In this document: positions 26,227 through 34,575 of the stretch, one piece after another | Layout of the letters: each line of letters opens with the position of its first letter | Numbering within the stretch: position 1 is the stretch's first letter | From: UBA961 sp049426725 | GTDB lineage: Bacteria > Bacteroidota > Ignavibacteria > Kapaibacteriales > UBA961 | Assembly (NCBI GenBank): GCA_049426725.1 | Contig: JBMSYN010000010.1 | Location: 29,943-93,942 of the forward strand | DNA: 64,000 nt | Reading direction: 5' to 3' | Notes under the pieces: model-generated | What the model was told of the DNA's origin: nothing | Database searches by the model: none | Seen by the model: the letters and a program-made list of their open reading frames with translations, nothing else | Translations under genes and position numbers: made by a program

Positions 26227-28092
26227 TCAATCATTAAATGGTAAACTATCGATAATGGTACTCATTTTTGTTATGTCTTTTTTTAGATGAATGATGTGTA
26301 AAGTCAATTCTTCTATTTTCTTTAGCAGTGCAATTGTTGTTTTCGACACATTCATCCCTGACTCATCGATGGTTTCTGCTGACGGCATGTCAGGCAGATG
26401 TTTATATTTCTGTATAAATGCTTCTAATTCATGCAATGTCATCAATTTATAAGAATCATCAAATACTTCATCTGCCCAATAATCTGTCGTAATCAATAAT
26501 TCTTTAGCAATGATTGAACCATCAACTGTTAGTTTATTTTGAGTATGGGTACATTCGGGTGCATCATTCCATTGTTTGCCAATCATTACATTCCCGGATA
26601 CATGCAATATTTGCTTTGGGTCTTGAATGCCAATTCCGATATTGCCATTTCCCATGACAGTGAGTAAAGATTTCTCATCCAAAGTTCCAATGTGTAATGC
26701 GGGATGAATTGTATCTGCTGTTGAGGCAAGTATATCCAATCTGGCTTTTGGTTCTTTGAATCCAATTCCACACAGACCTTGCTTATTTTCAATGGTTATT
26801 CCTCGTATGGTATGATCATTGTTTGGGTCCAATCGATAAGAAATATGTGCATTGCTTTGATTGGAATCGGTATTTGCCAATTGAATCATGCCATTTTGAA
26901 ACATCAGTGAAGCTGTTCTGCCTTGATGAATTGCTTTTGCTACTGTGTCCACATATACATTGTCTCCAAGAACACTTGCACCACCCGCATGAATCGTAAA
27001 TCGTTCACCTATGTGAACTCGTTCTTTAGGATGTGCATTGTAAATTCCCAATGCACCTTGTGAAGTAAGGTATAGTAATGTTGAAAGGTCGCTATTCTGA
27101 ATCCTGAATGCTCCCGATTGTTGAGTGCTAGATCTTGTCATGATGTCAAGTGCGGCTTGAGGATATCGTTTCCCGATACTCATGCCATTGTGCATGTCAA
27201 TTTCAATTCCTCTGAGTGTTTGCTCATTACCCCATTCAAACTGTACGGGATCTGACACACCTCCTGTCGATGCATTTGCAAGAATGATGCTACCAAGATG
27301 CATCGATATGGAAGAGGCAGTCCCCGATGTTATGCGTTTGTTTCTTTGCTCGTGCATGTCAAAATAGACATTGTCACCTATGCGACTTGCGCCACCTGCA
27401 TGAAATGTAAATTTTGTGCCGAGATGCAAATGTTCAAGTGGCTCTGGATTGCCAATTCCCACTCGTGGATACCATTCATTTAATCCGATCCCTGTCAAAC
27501 TTGTTCTTCTCTCAGAATACAGATGCAGTGCATCCAACATTCCGTCTTGCTCAGTTCCAAGTTTGCCTTGTTTCTGCACTGAAATTGAAAGTCCTCTTTG
27601 TTTGGGTAAAGCCGGACTCTGTTTGCGAATACTGTTTGCTTCCACATTCTTCAATGCGCATACTTGCTCTTCCATTCCAAAAGGGTGCAGTATCTCTCCA
27701 ACTCGAAATTCAATTGATGAAGTTTTATGTTCCGATCTACCACTACTTGAAACTCCTGCAGTTTGAAGTCTAAGAATTGCCGGTGGTAATTGAGTATGAT
27801 GAGTTAATCCAAAGTCAAAAGAGTATAAATGGAATAAAGTTTTGGGTAATACATTTCTTGGATACAATGAAAATGCACCAATTCCTGAGTATGGTGTTTG
27901 TTCACCTGTTGTATGGAAATAATCTTGGGGATGATTTGTAAGAAGTGGTTCAGCTCGATGATAAAATCCCCATGAAAGTGGTGGAATCTGAGCAAACATG
28001 CATTCAGAAAATACATTAAGCGTCATGAATAGCTGTATGATATTGAATATGTCTTTCCAAGACATGTTTCCCCAAAGAACAAATCGATTCAT
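26227..28092 (-). CDS. Tail-fibre-like secreted protein with S74-type C-terminal region
   Basis: The 621-residue protein has a long signal-like N-terminus (SWKDIFNIIQLFMTLNVFSE, then CMFAQ). Modules such as GNPEPLEHLHLGTKFTFHAG and GASRIGDNVYFD recur with variation across the middle, each beginning with a short hydrophobic G-I-G-x-x-x-P segment. This is usual in Bacteroidota fibre proteins. The C-terminus (DEVFDDSYKLMTLHELEAFI, then KHLPDMPSAETI and a coiled helix IALLKKIEELTLHIIHLKK) matches the conserved end of peptidase-S74/endosialidase-chaperone-like proteins. It likely forms trimeric surface fibres. AGGGGG lies four bases before the ATG. Confidence 0.75.
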   Translation of the reverse strand: MNRFVLWGNMSWKDIFNIIQLFMTLNVFSECMFAQIPPLSWGFYHRAEPLLTNHPQDYFHTTGEQTPYSGIGAFSLYPRNVLPKTLFHLYSFDFGLTHHTQLPPAILRLQTAGVSSSGRSEHKTSSIEFRVGEILHPFGMEEQVCALKNVEANSIRKQSPALPKQRGLSISVQKQGKLGTEQDGMLDALHLYSERRTSLTGIGLNEWYPRVGIGNPEPLEHLHLGTKFTFHAGGASRIGDNVYFDMHEQRNKRITSGTASSISMHLGSIILANASTGGVSDPVQFEWGNEQTLRGIEIDMHNGMSIGKRYPQAALDIMTRSSTQQSGAFRIQNSDLSTLLYLTSQGALGIYNAHPKERVHIGERFTIHAGGASVLGDNVYVDTVAKAIHQGRTASLMFQNGMIQLANTDSNQSNAHISYRLDPNNDHTIRGITIENKQGLCGIGFKEPKARLDILASTADTIHPALHIGTLDEKSLLTVMGNGNIGIGIQDPKQILHVSGNVMIGKQWNDAPECTHTQNKLTVDGSIIAKELLITTDYWADEVFDDSYKLMTLHELEAFIQKYKHLPDMPSAETIDESGMNVSKTTIALLKKIEELTLHIIHLKKDITKMSTIIDSLPFND

Positions 28093-28113
28093 AAAACCCC
28101 CTGATGATGTGAA

Positions 28114-29250
28114 TTAACGGATGAGCCTCTTGGTTAAGTATCTTCCAATTGGCTTTTCGAAATAGATTAAAGAGAGAAAAGCAAGCAAAGAATATGTGAT
28201 ATAACAAATTATTGCGGCAACGATGAAGTGTAGTCCCAGAGATTCCAGATGATACTGTAAAGAGACTGCCGATTTTGGATAACCCGGAATTGAGATATAA
28301 TGCAATACATATAGACCAAATGAAATCTCACCTAAGAGTACCATCGTTTTGGTTGAAAGCAACTTTGCGATGAAACCACCTCGATGCAAACCCATGATGA
28401 TTAATCCTGATCCAAATGCAAGGGAAGGGAATACGAAATCTGCCAATTTGTGTTTTCCAACAAGGTTAGATCCTCCTTGGGAACTTGTGAAAATCAATGC
28501 AAGTATGATGATTGCTGTTCCAATCATTACTATAATGTCACCGGAAAGATGTTTCTTTTCAGGGAAGAGTCTGACATAAGCTGCTATTGCCATTCCTGCC
28601 ATAAAGTCATCGAGCTTTCCGACGATTGTTTGCGTTCCAACCGCAGAATCCCATGTACCGGTGAAAAAGTACCACCAATTCTGATAAATTTCTGACATGC
28701 CATTGCAAAAAGCCACGCTGATCATCCAAATGAGTATTGTTATGGAAGCAATGACATATCGAGATGTATCTTTTTCGACACCTAGTTTTGATTTCCATCC
28801 TGAGTATAAAGAGGACATCGAAAAAATGAGCAAAGGAGCAATGAGATAAAAACTCATTTCAATGGTCAGAGTCCATAATGGTGGATTGATCGAAAATCTA
28901 TACTGAGGGAAAACGCCATGAATGAGCGCCAAATGCGAAAGGACATCCATGATATCATGGGTGAAATTCATTGCGATCCAACTAATCAATACGATGAGAA
29001 TTGTTAATGGATAGATACGAATGAAACGTTTGGCAAGATAAGTTCGCCATGAGAATGTATTGTTTTCAAGAGCATTCACATAGAGAATAAAAAACAAATA
29101 ACCGCTCAGAGCAAAGAACATATTGACACCAATCCAACCATATTCCAAAAATGGGAGCGTTTGGTCGATATGCTTATGTAGGATATGTCCAAAAAAAACT
29201 GCACCTGCAGCCAAAGCTCGAATACCGGTAAGTGCAGGAATGGAAGACAT
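28114..29250 (-). CDS. Acyltransferase family 3 (OafA/YrhL-like) membrane protein
   Basis: The 378-residue protein has about ten membrane helices. The N-terminal ALTGIRALAAGAVFFGHI with its conserved arginine and histidine is the acyltransferase-3 signature, and FALSGYLFFILY plus KRFIRIYPL follow as expected. These enzymes transfer acetyl or other acyl groups from the cytoplasm to sugars of O-antigen, exopolysaccharide or peptidoglycan at the outer face. The acceptor cannot be told. It is 92 bp downstream of the sensor kinase, the widest gap in the large minus-strand block, with a perfect 17-bp palindrome inside that gap, so it may start its own transcript. Confidence 0.9.
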   Translation of the reverse strand: MSSIPALTGIRALAAGAVFFGHILHKHIDQTLPFLEYGWIGVNMFFALSGYLFFILYVNALENNTFSWRTYLAKRFIRIYPLTILIVLISWIAMNFTHDIMDVLSHLALIHGVFPQYRFSINPPLWTLTIEMSFYLIAPLLIFSMSSLYSGWKSKLGVEKDTSRYVIASITILIWMISVAFCNGMSEIYQNWWYFFTGTWDSAVGTQTIVGKLDDFMAGMAIAAYVRLFPEKKHLSGDIIVMIGTAIIILALIFTSSQGGSNLVGKHKLADFVFPSLAFGSGLIIMGLHRGGFIAKLLSTKTMVLLGEISFGLYVLHYISIPGYPKSAVSLQYHLESLGLHFIVAAIICYITYSLLAFLSLIYFEKPIGRYLTKRLIR

Positions 29251-29315
29251 AGCGAATAATTGATGTGAAAGAATATTGACCTTGACGATTGCAACTTACT
29301 GAATTCATGCAAGCG

Positions 29316-29332
29316 GAATTGCATTGCAATTC
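29316..29332. promoter_or_regulatory. Perfect 17-bp palindrome, candidate operator
   Basis: GAATTGCA-T-TGCAATTC has 8-bp perfect arms and a 1-bp centre. It lies between the end of the sensor kinase gene (29343) and the acyltransferase start (29250), in the widest gap of the minus-strand block. It could be a regulator site for the acyltransferase and following genes. Confidence 0.4.
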
Positions 29333-29342
29333 ATACCAAGAA

Positions 29343-31589
29343 TCACTCTATGCCGGATTGCTCCGGTAATAACTTGGGAATGATGAATGTTATAATTGTT
29401 CCTTTGCCCGGCTCGGAAATAATATCGATTCGTCCATTATGCAATTCTGCAACTTTTTGCATGACCATGGTACCAATACCATATCCACCATGACTTCTTT
29501 TGGTGGTGAAATATGGCTTCATCATATTGTCTCTTGTGAACTCATCCATGCCAACCCCTGAATCTTTGATTCTGAAATAGACATAATTATCATCAAATGT
29601 ACATTGTAGTTCAACAGTACCTTCATGCTTTTGCAAAGCTCTTATGCCATTTTCAACTGCATTTCGAAGCCCTCGTGTCAACTTTATGGGATCACAAAGA
29701 AACATGACTTGCTTGCCAGTAAAACTCAAATGAGCATTTGGAAACAATTGATCATCAAACTCTTGAACTACATTTCTACACAGGACCAATGCATCATTCA
29801 GTGATAGCTGAATTTCTTCTTCTCTCCCAACGGTAACGATATCACGAACTCTTTGCATCAATAAATTGATTTGCCCCAATATCTTGTTTTGTCTTTGAAC
29901 ATTCTTTTCATCCATGATCTGCAATTGTTGTGCATTGAGCAATATAATGGAAAGATTTGTTTGCATGTCATGAGCCAATTGAGCCCAATTAGTGAGACGT
30001 TTTTTTTCTAATTCTGCAGTGATGTCAATTCCTGAAAAAATACAACCTGCAAAGCTACCTGCAAAGCCAAAGAGCGGGGTTATTGACCAAATATATTCTC
30101 TGTCAGAATCACCATCAGGAATTGTTATCCTACTTTGCATTGGTTTACGGGATTGAAAGCCATCTTGTAAAAAGTTCAATAATTCGCTTAACTGAGGTTT
30201 ATTGACATAATACCTAATTGGTCTATGCAGGGGTACATCAGGAGAGAGTTGCAAAACAGACTTGGCAGTTGAATTCACTTTGCTTAATCGTCCTTCATTA
30301 TCCAAATACAAAATGAGTCCCATTCCACTTAATTCCAATCCTGCTTCCATGAATCTTTTTTGTCTGGAATAGTGTCGATAAAAAATACCGATGATCAGAA
30401 TGCCCAAGATTGCTAGGATGTATTTTCCCGATGAATATGTAAAACGACGAAGCCACCAAAATGGATCTTCAACCATGTCGAGTAAAATATATCCCTTTTG
30501 AGAAAGGATGAGTTTTTCTTTATCGAATTCAACAAATGTGGGATCATCTTTTGTGAAATTGTGCATTTGACCAATCCTTGCTGCACTTTCAATTGAAAGT
30601 GCATTAAGATTGATCAAACAGAAGCCGTTTTCAAATAAGTATTCTAGTGATAGTCCATTGCTTCTGGTAGACAATGCTTTTGTAAGATAATTAGGTACTG
30701 TTATTGACTGAGTTGAGCCATGTAATTGTTTAATCGTAATGGATTTCTCGGCATTTTCATTTTCTGTCAGCCAGGAAATAAATGGCGTGGAATTTTTCTC
30801 CCATAATGCAATTGTTGACAAAGATCCCGGGAAGAACATCATTTCTTGTTTACCTGTTTTGATATCAAGCAAAAAAGCATTTGTGCTTACACCGGTAGAT
30901 GATGAAAGAACTAAAATTGCATGTTTCGTTGAGATGATTCTATAAGAAACACCCATTGGTGAAAAGGGGATCTCACGAGTAATGTCGCCATTTTTGTTGA
31001 CAGTTCGCAAGACATTGCCCCCACCGCTCTTGCGAATGCAATGAAGACCATCAGAAAAATGCTCAATTGCCAATACTTGATCAGCCAAGAGCTTTGCATA
31101 TAAGCTGTCTTTCTTTATTGAGATTCCAAATACATTCTCAGATACAGAAATAAACACCATCGAATCATTTGAGCCGATAAATGTTATTTTTTTATATGTT
31201 GAAGATAGTGGGAGTTCCAACTTCGAAATGACTTTGCCAATCAAATCTATGAGTAATAAGCGGGGTATTTCTCCATCTACTGAAATCAATAGTCTTTGTT
31301 CTTGTATAGAAATGATATCATCAATTGGAAATGGAAATGAGAGCGATTTGCCAACATTTTGAGAGAATTTCTTGACAATCTGTATTTGAGAATTGCCATC
31401 AATTAAAAAAGAGGATCTTCGTACTTTTAATACCCTGTTAAACTTTTTGTCCAAAAATGTATTCACTTCTTCAAATTTTCCTGAAGCGGAATATACTTTG
31501 GGGTAAAATTCTTGCGCCATGACAAATGAAAGTGGAGCAAGTATCATCCAAGAAAGAAACAATATGCGAATTGAAATGCTTTGCATCAT
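29343..31589 (-). CDS. Orphan sensor histidine kinase with periplasmic propeller-like domain and PAS
   Basis: The 748-residue protein has a signal/anchor (MMQSISIRILFLSWMILAPL), a periplasmic region of about 340 residues rich in short beta strands (probably a propeller), a membrane helix (YILAILGILIIGIFYRHY), a PAS domain (LILYLDNEGRLSKVNSTAKS) and a kinase core. The H-box is AHDMQTNLS with H540, lacking the usual proline and arginine. The ATPase domain has NAVENGIRAL, DSGVGMDE, PYFTTKRSHGGYGIGT and GKGTIITF. It senses an unknown envelope signal. No response regulator gene lies in the window. It overlaps the upstream TolC gene by 4 bp. Confidence 0.85.
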   Translation of the reverse strand: MMQSISIRILFLSWMILAPLSFVMAQEFYPKVYSASGKFEEVNTFLDKKFNRVLKVRRSSFLIDGNSQIQIVKKFSQNVGKSLSFPFPIDDIISIQEQRLLISVDGEIPRLLLIDLIGKVISKLELPLSSTYKKITFIGSNDSMVFISVSENVFGISIKKDSLYAKLLADQVLAIEHFSDGLHCIRKSGGGNVLRTVNKNGDITREIPFSPMGVSYRIISTKHAILVLSSSTGVSTNAFLLDIKTGKQEMMFFPGSLSTIALWEKNSTPFISWLTENENAEKSITIKQLHGSTQSITVPNYLTKALSTRSNGLSLEYLFENGFCLINLNALSIESAARIGQMHNFTKDDPTFVEFDKEKLILSQKGYILLDMVEDPFWWLRRFTYSSGKYILAILGILIIGIFYRHYSRQKRFMEAGLELSGMGLILYLDNEGRLSKVNSTAKSVLQLSPDVPLHRPIRYYVNKPQLSELLNFLQDGFQSRKPMQSRITIPDGDSDREYIWSITPLFGFAGSFAGCIFSGIDITAELEKKRLTNWAQLAHDMQTNLSIILLNAQQLQIMDEKNVQRQNKILGQINLLMQRVRDIVTVGREEEIQLSLNDALVLCRNVVQEFDDQLFPNAHLSFTGKQVMFLCDPIKLTRGLRNAVENGIRALQKHEGTVELQCTFDDNYVYFRIKDSGVGMDEFTRDNMMKPYFTTKRSHGGYGIGTMVMQKVAELHNGRIDIISEPGKGTIITFIIPKLLPEQSGIE

Positions 31590-32896
31590 TTATTTATTAT
31601 GTCTTGAAGAGATCCTGTTAGTAAAAGTAATTCCAATGCAGAAAGTGCTTTTTCAAATCGAGCTTGAGCAAGAGTTGATTTTGCATCAAACACGGATTGA
31701 GCAGAAATCCTAAAATCATAATTGCTTAGTGCACCTTGTTTATATCGCTCCAAAGCGATTGATGCATTTTTTTCAGCGAGTGTTATATTTTGTTCCTGCA
31801 TTGCAACAATTGATCTACCCGTTAGGTATGCTCCTTTTGCTATTCCATGAGAAGCCATAAGATTATCAAGAACTTGAGCGGATTGCAATTCTGTATTTTG
31901 TTTTTCTATCCCTGCTGCTTCAATTTGTTGTCCCAAGCGGAATCCATCCAAGAGTGAATATTGTGCTGTTAATGCGAAACTTGCACCTCGCACTCTGCTT
32001 GATACAACAAAGGATCCATCATTGCTTGCTTGATTGAAATTATATTCTGAATTCAGCGATAAAGTTGGATATGCTCTTGCTTCCATTTGTCTGAGCATGG
32101 CATCAGCGGCTATTGTACCAGCTTTTACTGCCATCAATTCCGGATTTCTCTCTCGTACCAAGTCTGAATTGAGAATATCTGCATTGATATCAAATGTTGG
32201 GAATTCATTGCTTACTGCATAAAGGGTGTCTGCATATCCTCCAATCGCATTATTTAATTGCAATCTGGATTGACGTAATTGTTCTAGCAATCTCAGCAAT
32301 GCTGTGCTATCAGCATGTAATTCTACATTTGCCTGTAATTGTTCTTGTTCGCCGGATCTTCCAACCGAATATCGTAATGATGCAAGTCGCAATCCTTCAT
32401 TTGAGAGATTTACTCTTTCTATTGCAGCCTGAATGAGTGCTTGATTGCGAATCATTGCACAATATGCTCTCATCACATTTCCAATTGTTTGTTGCATGGA
32501 AGCGCGCAGTCGTAATTCTCCAATATTTTGAAGTGCTTGTAATCTGTCATAATTCGCGAACATGCCGAAACCATCGAAAAGAGTCCAGTTTAGTGCTATG
32601 CCGGCATTTGTTCCGGTATTACCTGCAGATTCACGAACAATTTCTTGTCCACTCAATAATGATTGATTGATGGTGTTCACTCCCCCTGTTTGCCCTGCAG
32701 TAGCACTTATCGTAGGTAGCATGCCGGCTGCTGCATAACTCGTATTGACTTTTGCAATGTTAGCATCATTTTTTGCAATTCTGATGGCATAAGATTGTTC
32801 AAGAGCGAGTGCAATAGCTCTATTGATTGTCAATGTATCTGCAAACATAGAAGTGTATGTTGCAGCAAGGATGATGAAAATGAATATTTGTTTCAT
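31586..32896 (-). CDS. TolC-family outer-membrane efflux/secretion channel protein
   Basis: The 436-residue protein has a signal peptide (MKQIFIFIILAATYTSMFAD) and the internal duplication of long helices and strands typical of TolC (OEP) proteins. Landmarks are LTINRAIALALEQSYAIRIA at the start, IALNWTLFDGFGMFANYDRL near residue 105, and the second-half counterpart TAQYSLLDGFRLGQQIEAAG. It forms trimeric channels through the outer membrane for type I export or RND/ABC efflux. No membrane-fusion protein or inner-membrane pump lies next to it, so its partner must be encoded elsewhere. It overlaps both neighbours by 4 bp. Confidence 0.92.
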   Translation of the reverse strand: MKQIFIFIILAATYTSMFADTLTINRAIALALEQSYAIRIAKNDANIAKVNTSYAAAGMLPTISATAGQTGGVNTINQSLLSGQEIVRESAGNTGTNAGIALNWTLFDGFGMFANYDRLQALQNIGELRLRASMQQTIGNVMRAYCAMIRNQALIQAAIERVNLSNEGLRLASLRYSVGRSGEQEQLQANVELHADSTALLRLLEQLRQSRLQLNNAIGGYADTLYAVSNEFPTFDINADILNSDLVRERNPELMAVKAGTIAADAMLRQMEARAYPTLSLNSEYNFNQASNDGSFVVSSRVRGASFALTAQYSLLDGFRLGQQIEAAGIEKQNTELQSAQVLDNLMASHGIAKGAYLTGRSIVAMQEQNITLAEKNASIALERYKQGALSNYDFRISAQSVFDAKSTLAQARFEKALSALELLLLTGSLQDIINK

Positions 32897-34575
32897 GGTT
32901 CTCTGAATTGTAATTGTATGCCGTCAAGTGTCCAACGAGGTTTGACGGTGATTGTTTCTTTTGTAAAAGTATATCGTTCCGAAAAACGAAATGGAGAAAT
33001 TGATCCAACATCATATTGTTCATTGTTGTCTTTGTCTTCAAAACATTCCAATGAATATGTCCCGGGTGGGATGTCCGGCAATGAAAAGATTCCTCTTTGT
33101 TGGATTTGCTTATTCAAGATGACACCCTTTTCATTTTTAAGAATGATGATATATGGTCCGCCATTTATTGTGTCGAGAATCTCACCCTTGATCGCTCCAA
33201 AGAGTCTGGCATCCAATGTTTTGAGTTGCAATCTTATGGTTGTATCTGCAAAGGGTATGCCTCTTCTATCCTGTAAACCCTTCAGGTTGAGTGTGAGTGA
33301 ATGCCATGTATCTGAAAATAGAGCTTGCTTTGGTTTCACAAGAACATGGTTGTCAGCTATCTTTTGAAGAGTAATTGGAATTATTCCTTTTGCAGTAGAC
33401 AATGTGCATCTTGAAAGAAGAGAGTCAAGTATCATTGCATGAGAAAACTGTATGGAAATCTCTGGTACAATGTCAATGATTGAACTGTCCTTTGCAGTAA
33501 TTGAATAAACATGTGGAATCTTGTCTTTCTTTTCAGACACAATCAAGGGTTTTGATGAAATACTATCGATACATTGATTGAATGAACTATCCATGGCTTG
33601 TTTATTTGCCATATTCAAGACTATGCTTGAAGCTGTCTTCGATGGATCATGCTCAACAATGATGGAAGTTGGTCTGCCGGGAGATTGATATGCGGCTAGT
33701 GTTTGCAATGTAGAACCATTCTTCTCGAAAATGGAAAATTGGGACGCATTGATTGATTCTTCAAGCAAGGCTTCCGAACATCGAATTTCAATGATTCCAT
33801 TGTCTTGAGAATATGCCTGCATGGCAATTGGTGAAATGGTATCGATGGGTTTAGACAATTTCATGAATAAAGGAGCACTATTTGTTTTGACATCAACATC
33901 TCGAGATGCGTTTGCAAAACCATCGGTGCCGATATCATAAAGACCATCTTTAAACATGTCTTGCACTGCATATATGCGATAGGTTTTATCAGACAAAGCG
34001 GAGAAAGTGAATTGACCATTCGAGCCAATCTGTGTTTTGTAGATTGAAGAAGTTTTGGTTGGGTCAATCATGGCAACAGTATCACTCAATGGGTGGAGAA
34101 ATACAGAAACACCAAGTGATTGTCCAGCAACTATTCCCGAAATCGATCCTGAATCCAACAAATTTCCTGTCGAGAATATGATTGTATGTGATTCATTTGG
34201 TCTATTGCCTGCATAATCGGCATAATCAGTGCCGATTGTCAGAGAATAAGTGGTATTGGGTCGGAGTGACTCAGTAAGGCTTATCTCCAATTCTCTTCCG
34301 CTCCAAGATGACTCATAACCAATTGTCGGAGTGAAAAAGAGACTTTGTAATACTTTGTTTCTATCTACATATTCACTGAATTCAATGATGATTGTTGATT
34401 CCTTGAAATCCGTTGTTTTGTGAGCAGGGATGGTGCGAATGACTTTCGGACCTTCCATGTCTCTTGGTCCTCCGGATGGTGGCAAAGGATTTGCACATCC
34501 ATGCAGAATGATTGAACACAATGCGATGAATGAACATTGCATTGTGATTGCAGCAATCATTCTGAAGTCAATCAT
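32893..34575 (-). CDS. Ig-like (SbsA-type, Big_5) lipoprotein
   Basis: The 560-residue protein has a lipoprotein signal with C27 in a lipobox-like LHGC, followed by ANPLPPSGGPRDMEGPKVI. Downstream is an SbsA Ig-like (Big_5) domain (FSEYVDRNKVLQSLFFTP to TYSLTIGTDYADYAGNRP), a carboxypeptidase-regulatory-like segment near residue 170, and a final segment with ILKNEKGVI and GTYSLECFEDKDNNEQYDVG. This architecture is common in Bacteroidota and likely sits on the outer membrane; function is unknown. It is placed between malic enzyme (1-bp overlap) and TolC (4-bp overlap), so it is translated in a coupled chain. Confidence 0.8.
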   Translation of the reverse strand: MIDFRMIAAITMQCSFIALCSIILHGCANPLPPSGGPRDMEGPKVIRTIPAHKTTDFKESTIIIEFSEYVDRNKVLQSLFFTPTIGYESSWSGRELEISLTESLRPNTTYSLTIGTDYADYAGNRPNESHTIIFSTGNLLDSGSISGIVAGQSLGVSVFLHPLSDTVAMIDPTKTSSIYKTQIGSNGQFTFSALSDKTYRIYAVQDMFKDGLYDIGTDGFANASRDVDVKTNSAPLFMKLSKPIDTISPIAMQAYSQDNGIIEIRCSEALLEESINASQFSIFEKNGSTLQTLAAYQSPGRPTSIIVEHDPSKTASSIVLNMANKQAMDSSFNQCIDSISSKPLIVSEKKDKIPHVYSITAKDSSIIDIVPEISIQFSHAMILDSLLSRCTLSTAKGIIPITLQKIADNHVLVKPKQALFSDTWHSLTLNLKGLQDRRGIPFADTTIRLQLKTLDARLFGAIKGEILDTINGGPYIIILKNEKGVILNKQIQQRGIFSLPDIPPGTYSLECFEDKDNNEQYDVGSISPFRFSERYTFTKETITVKPRWTLDGIQLQFREP

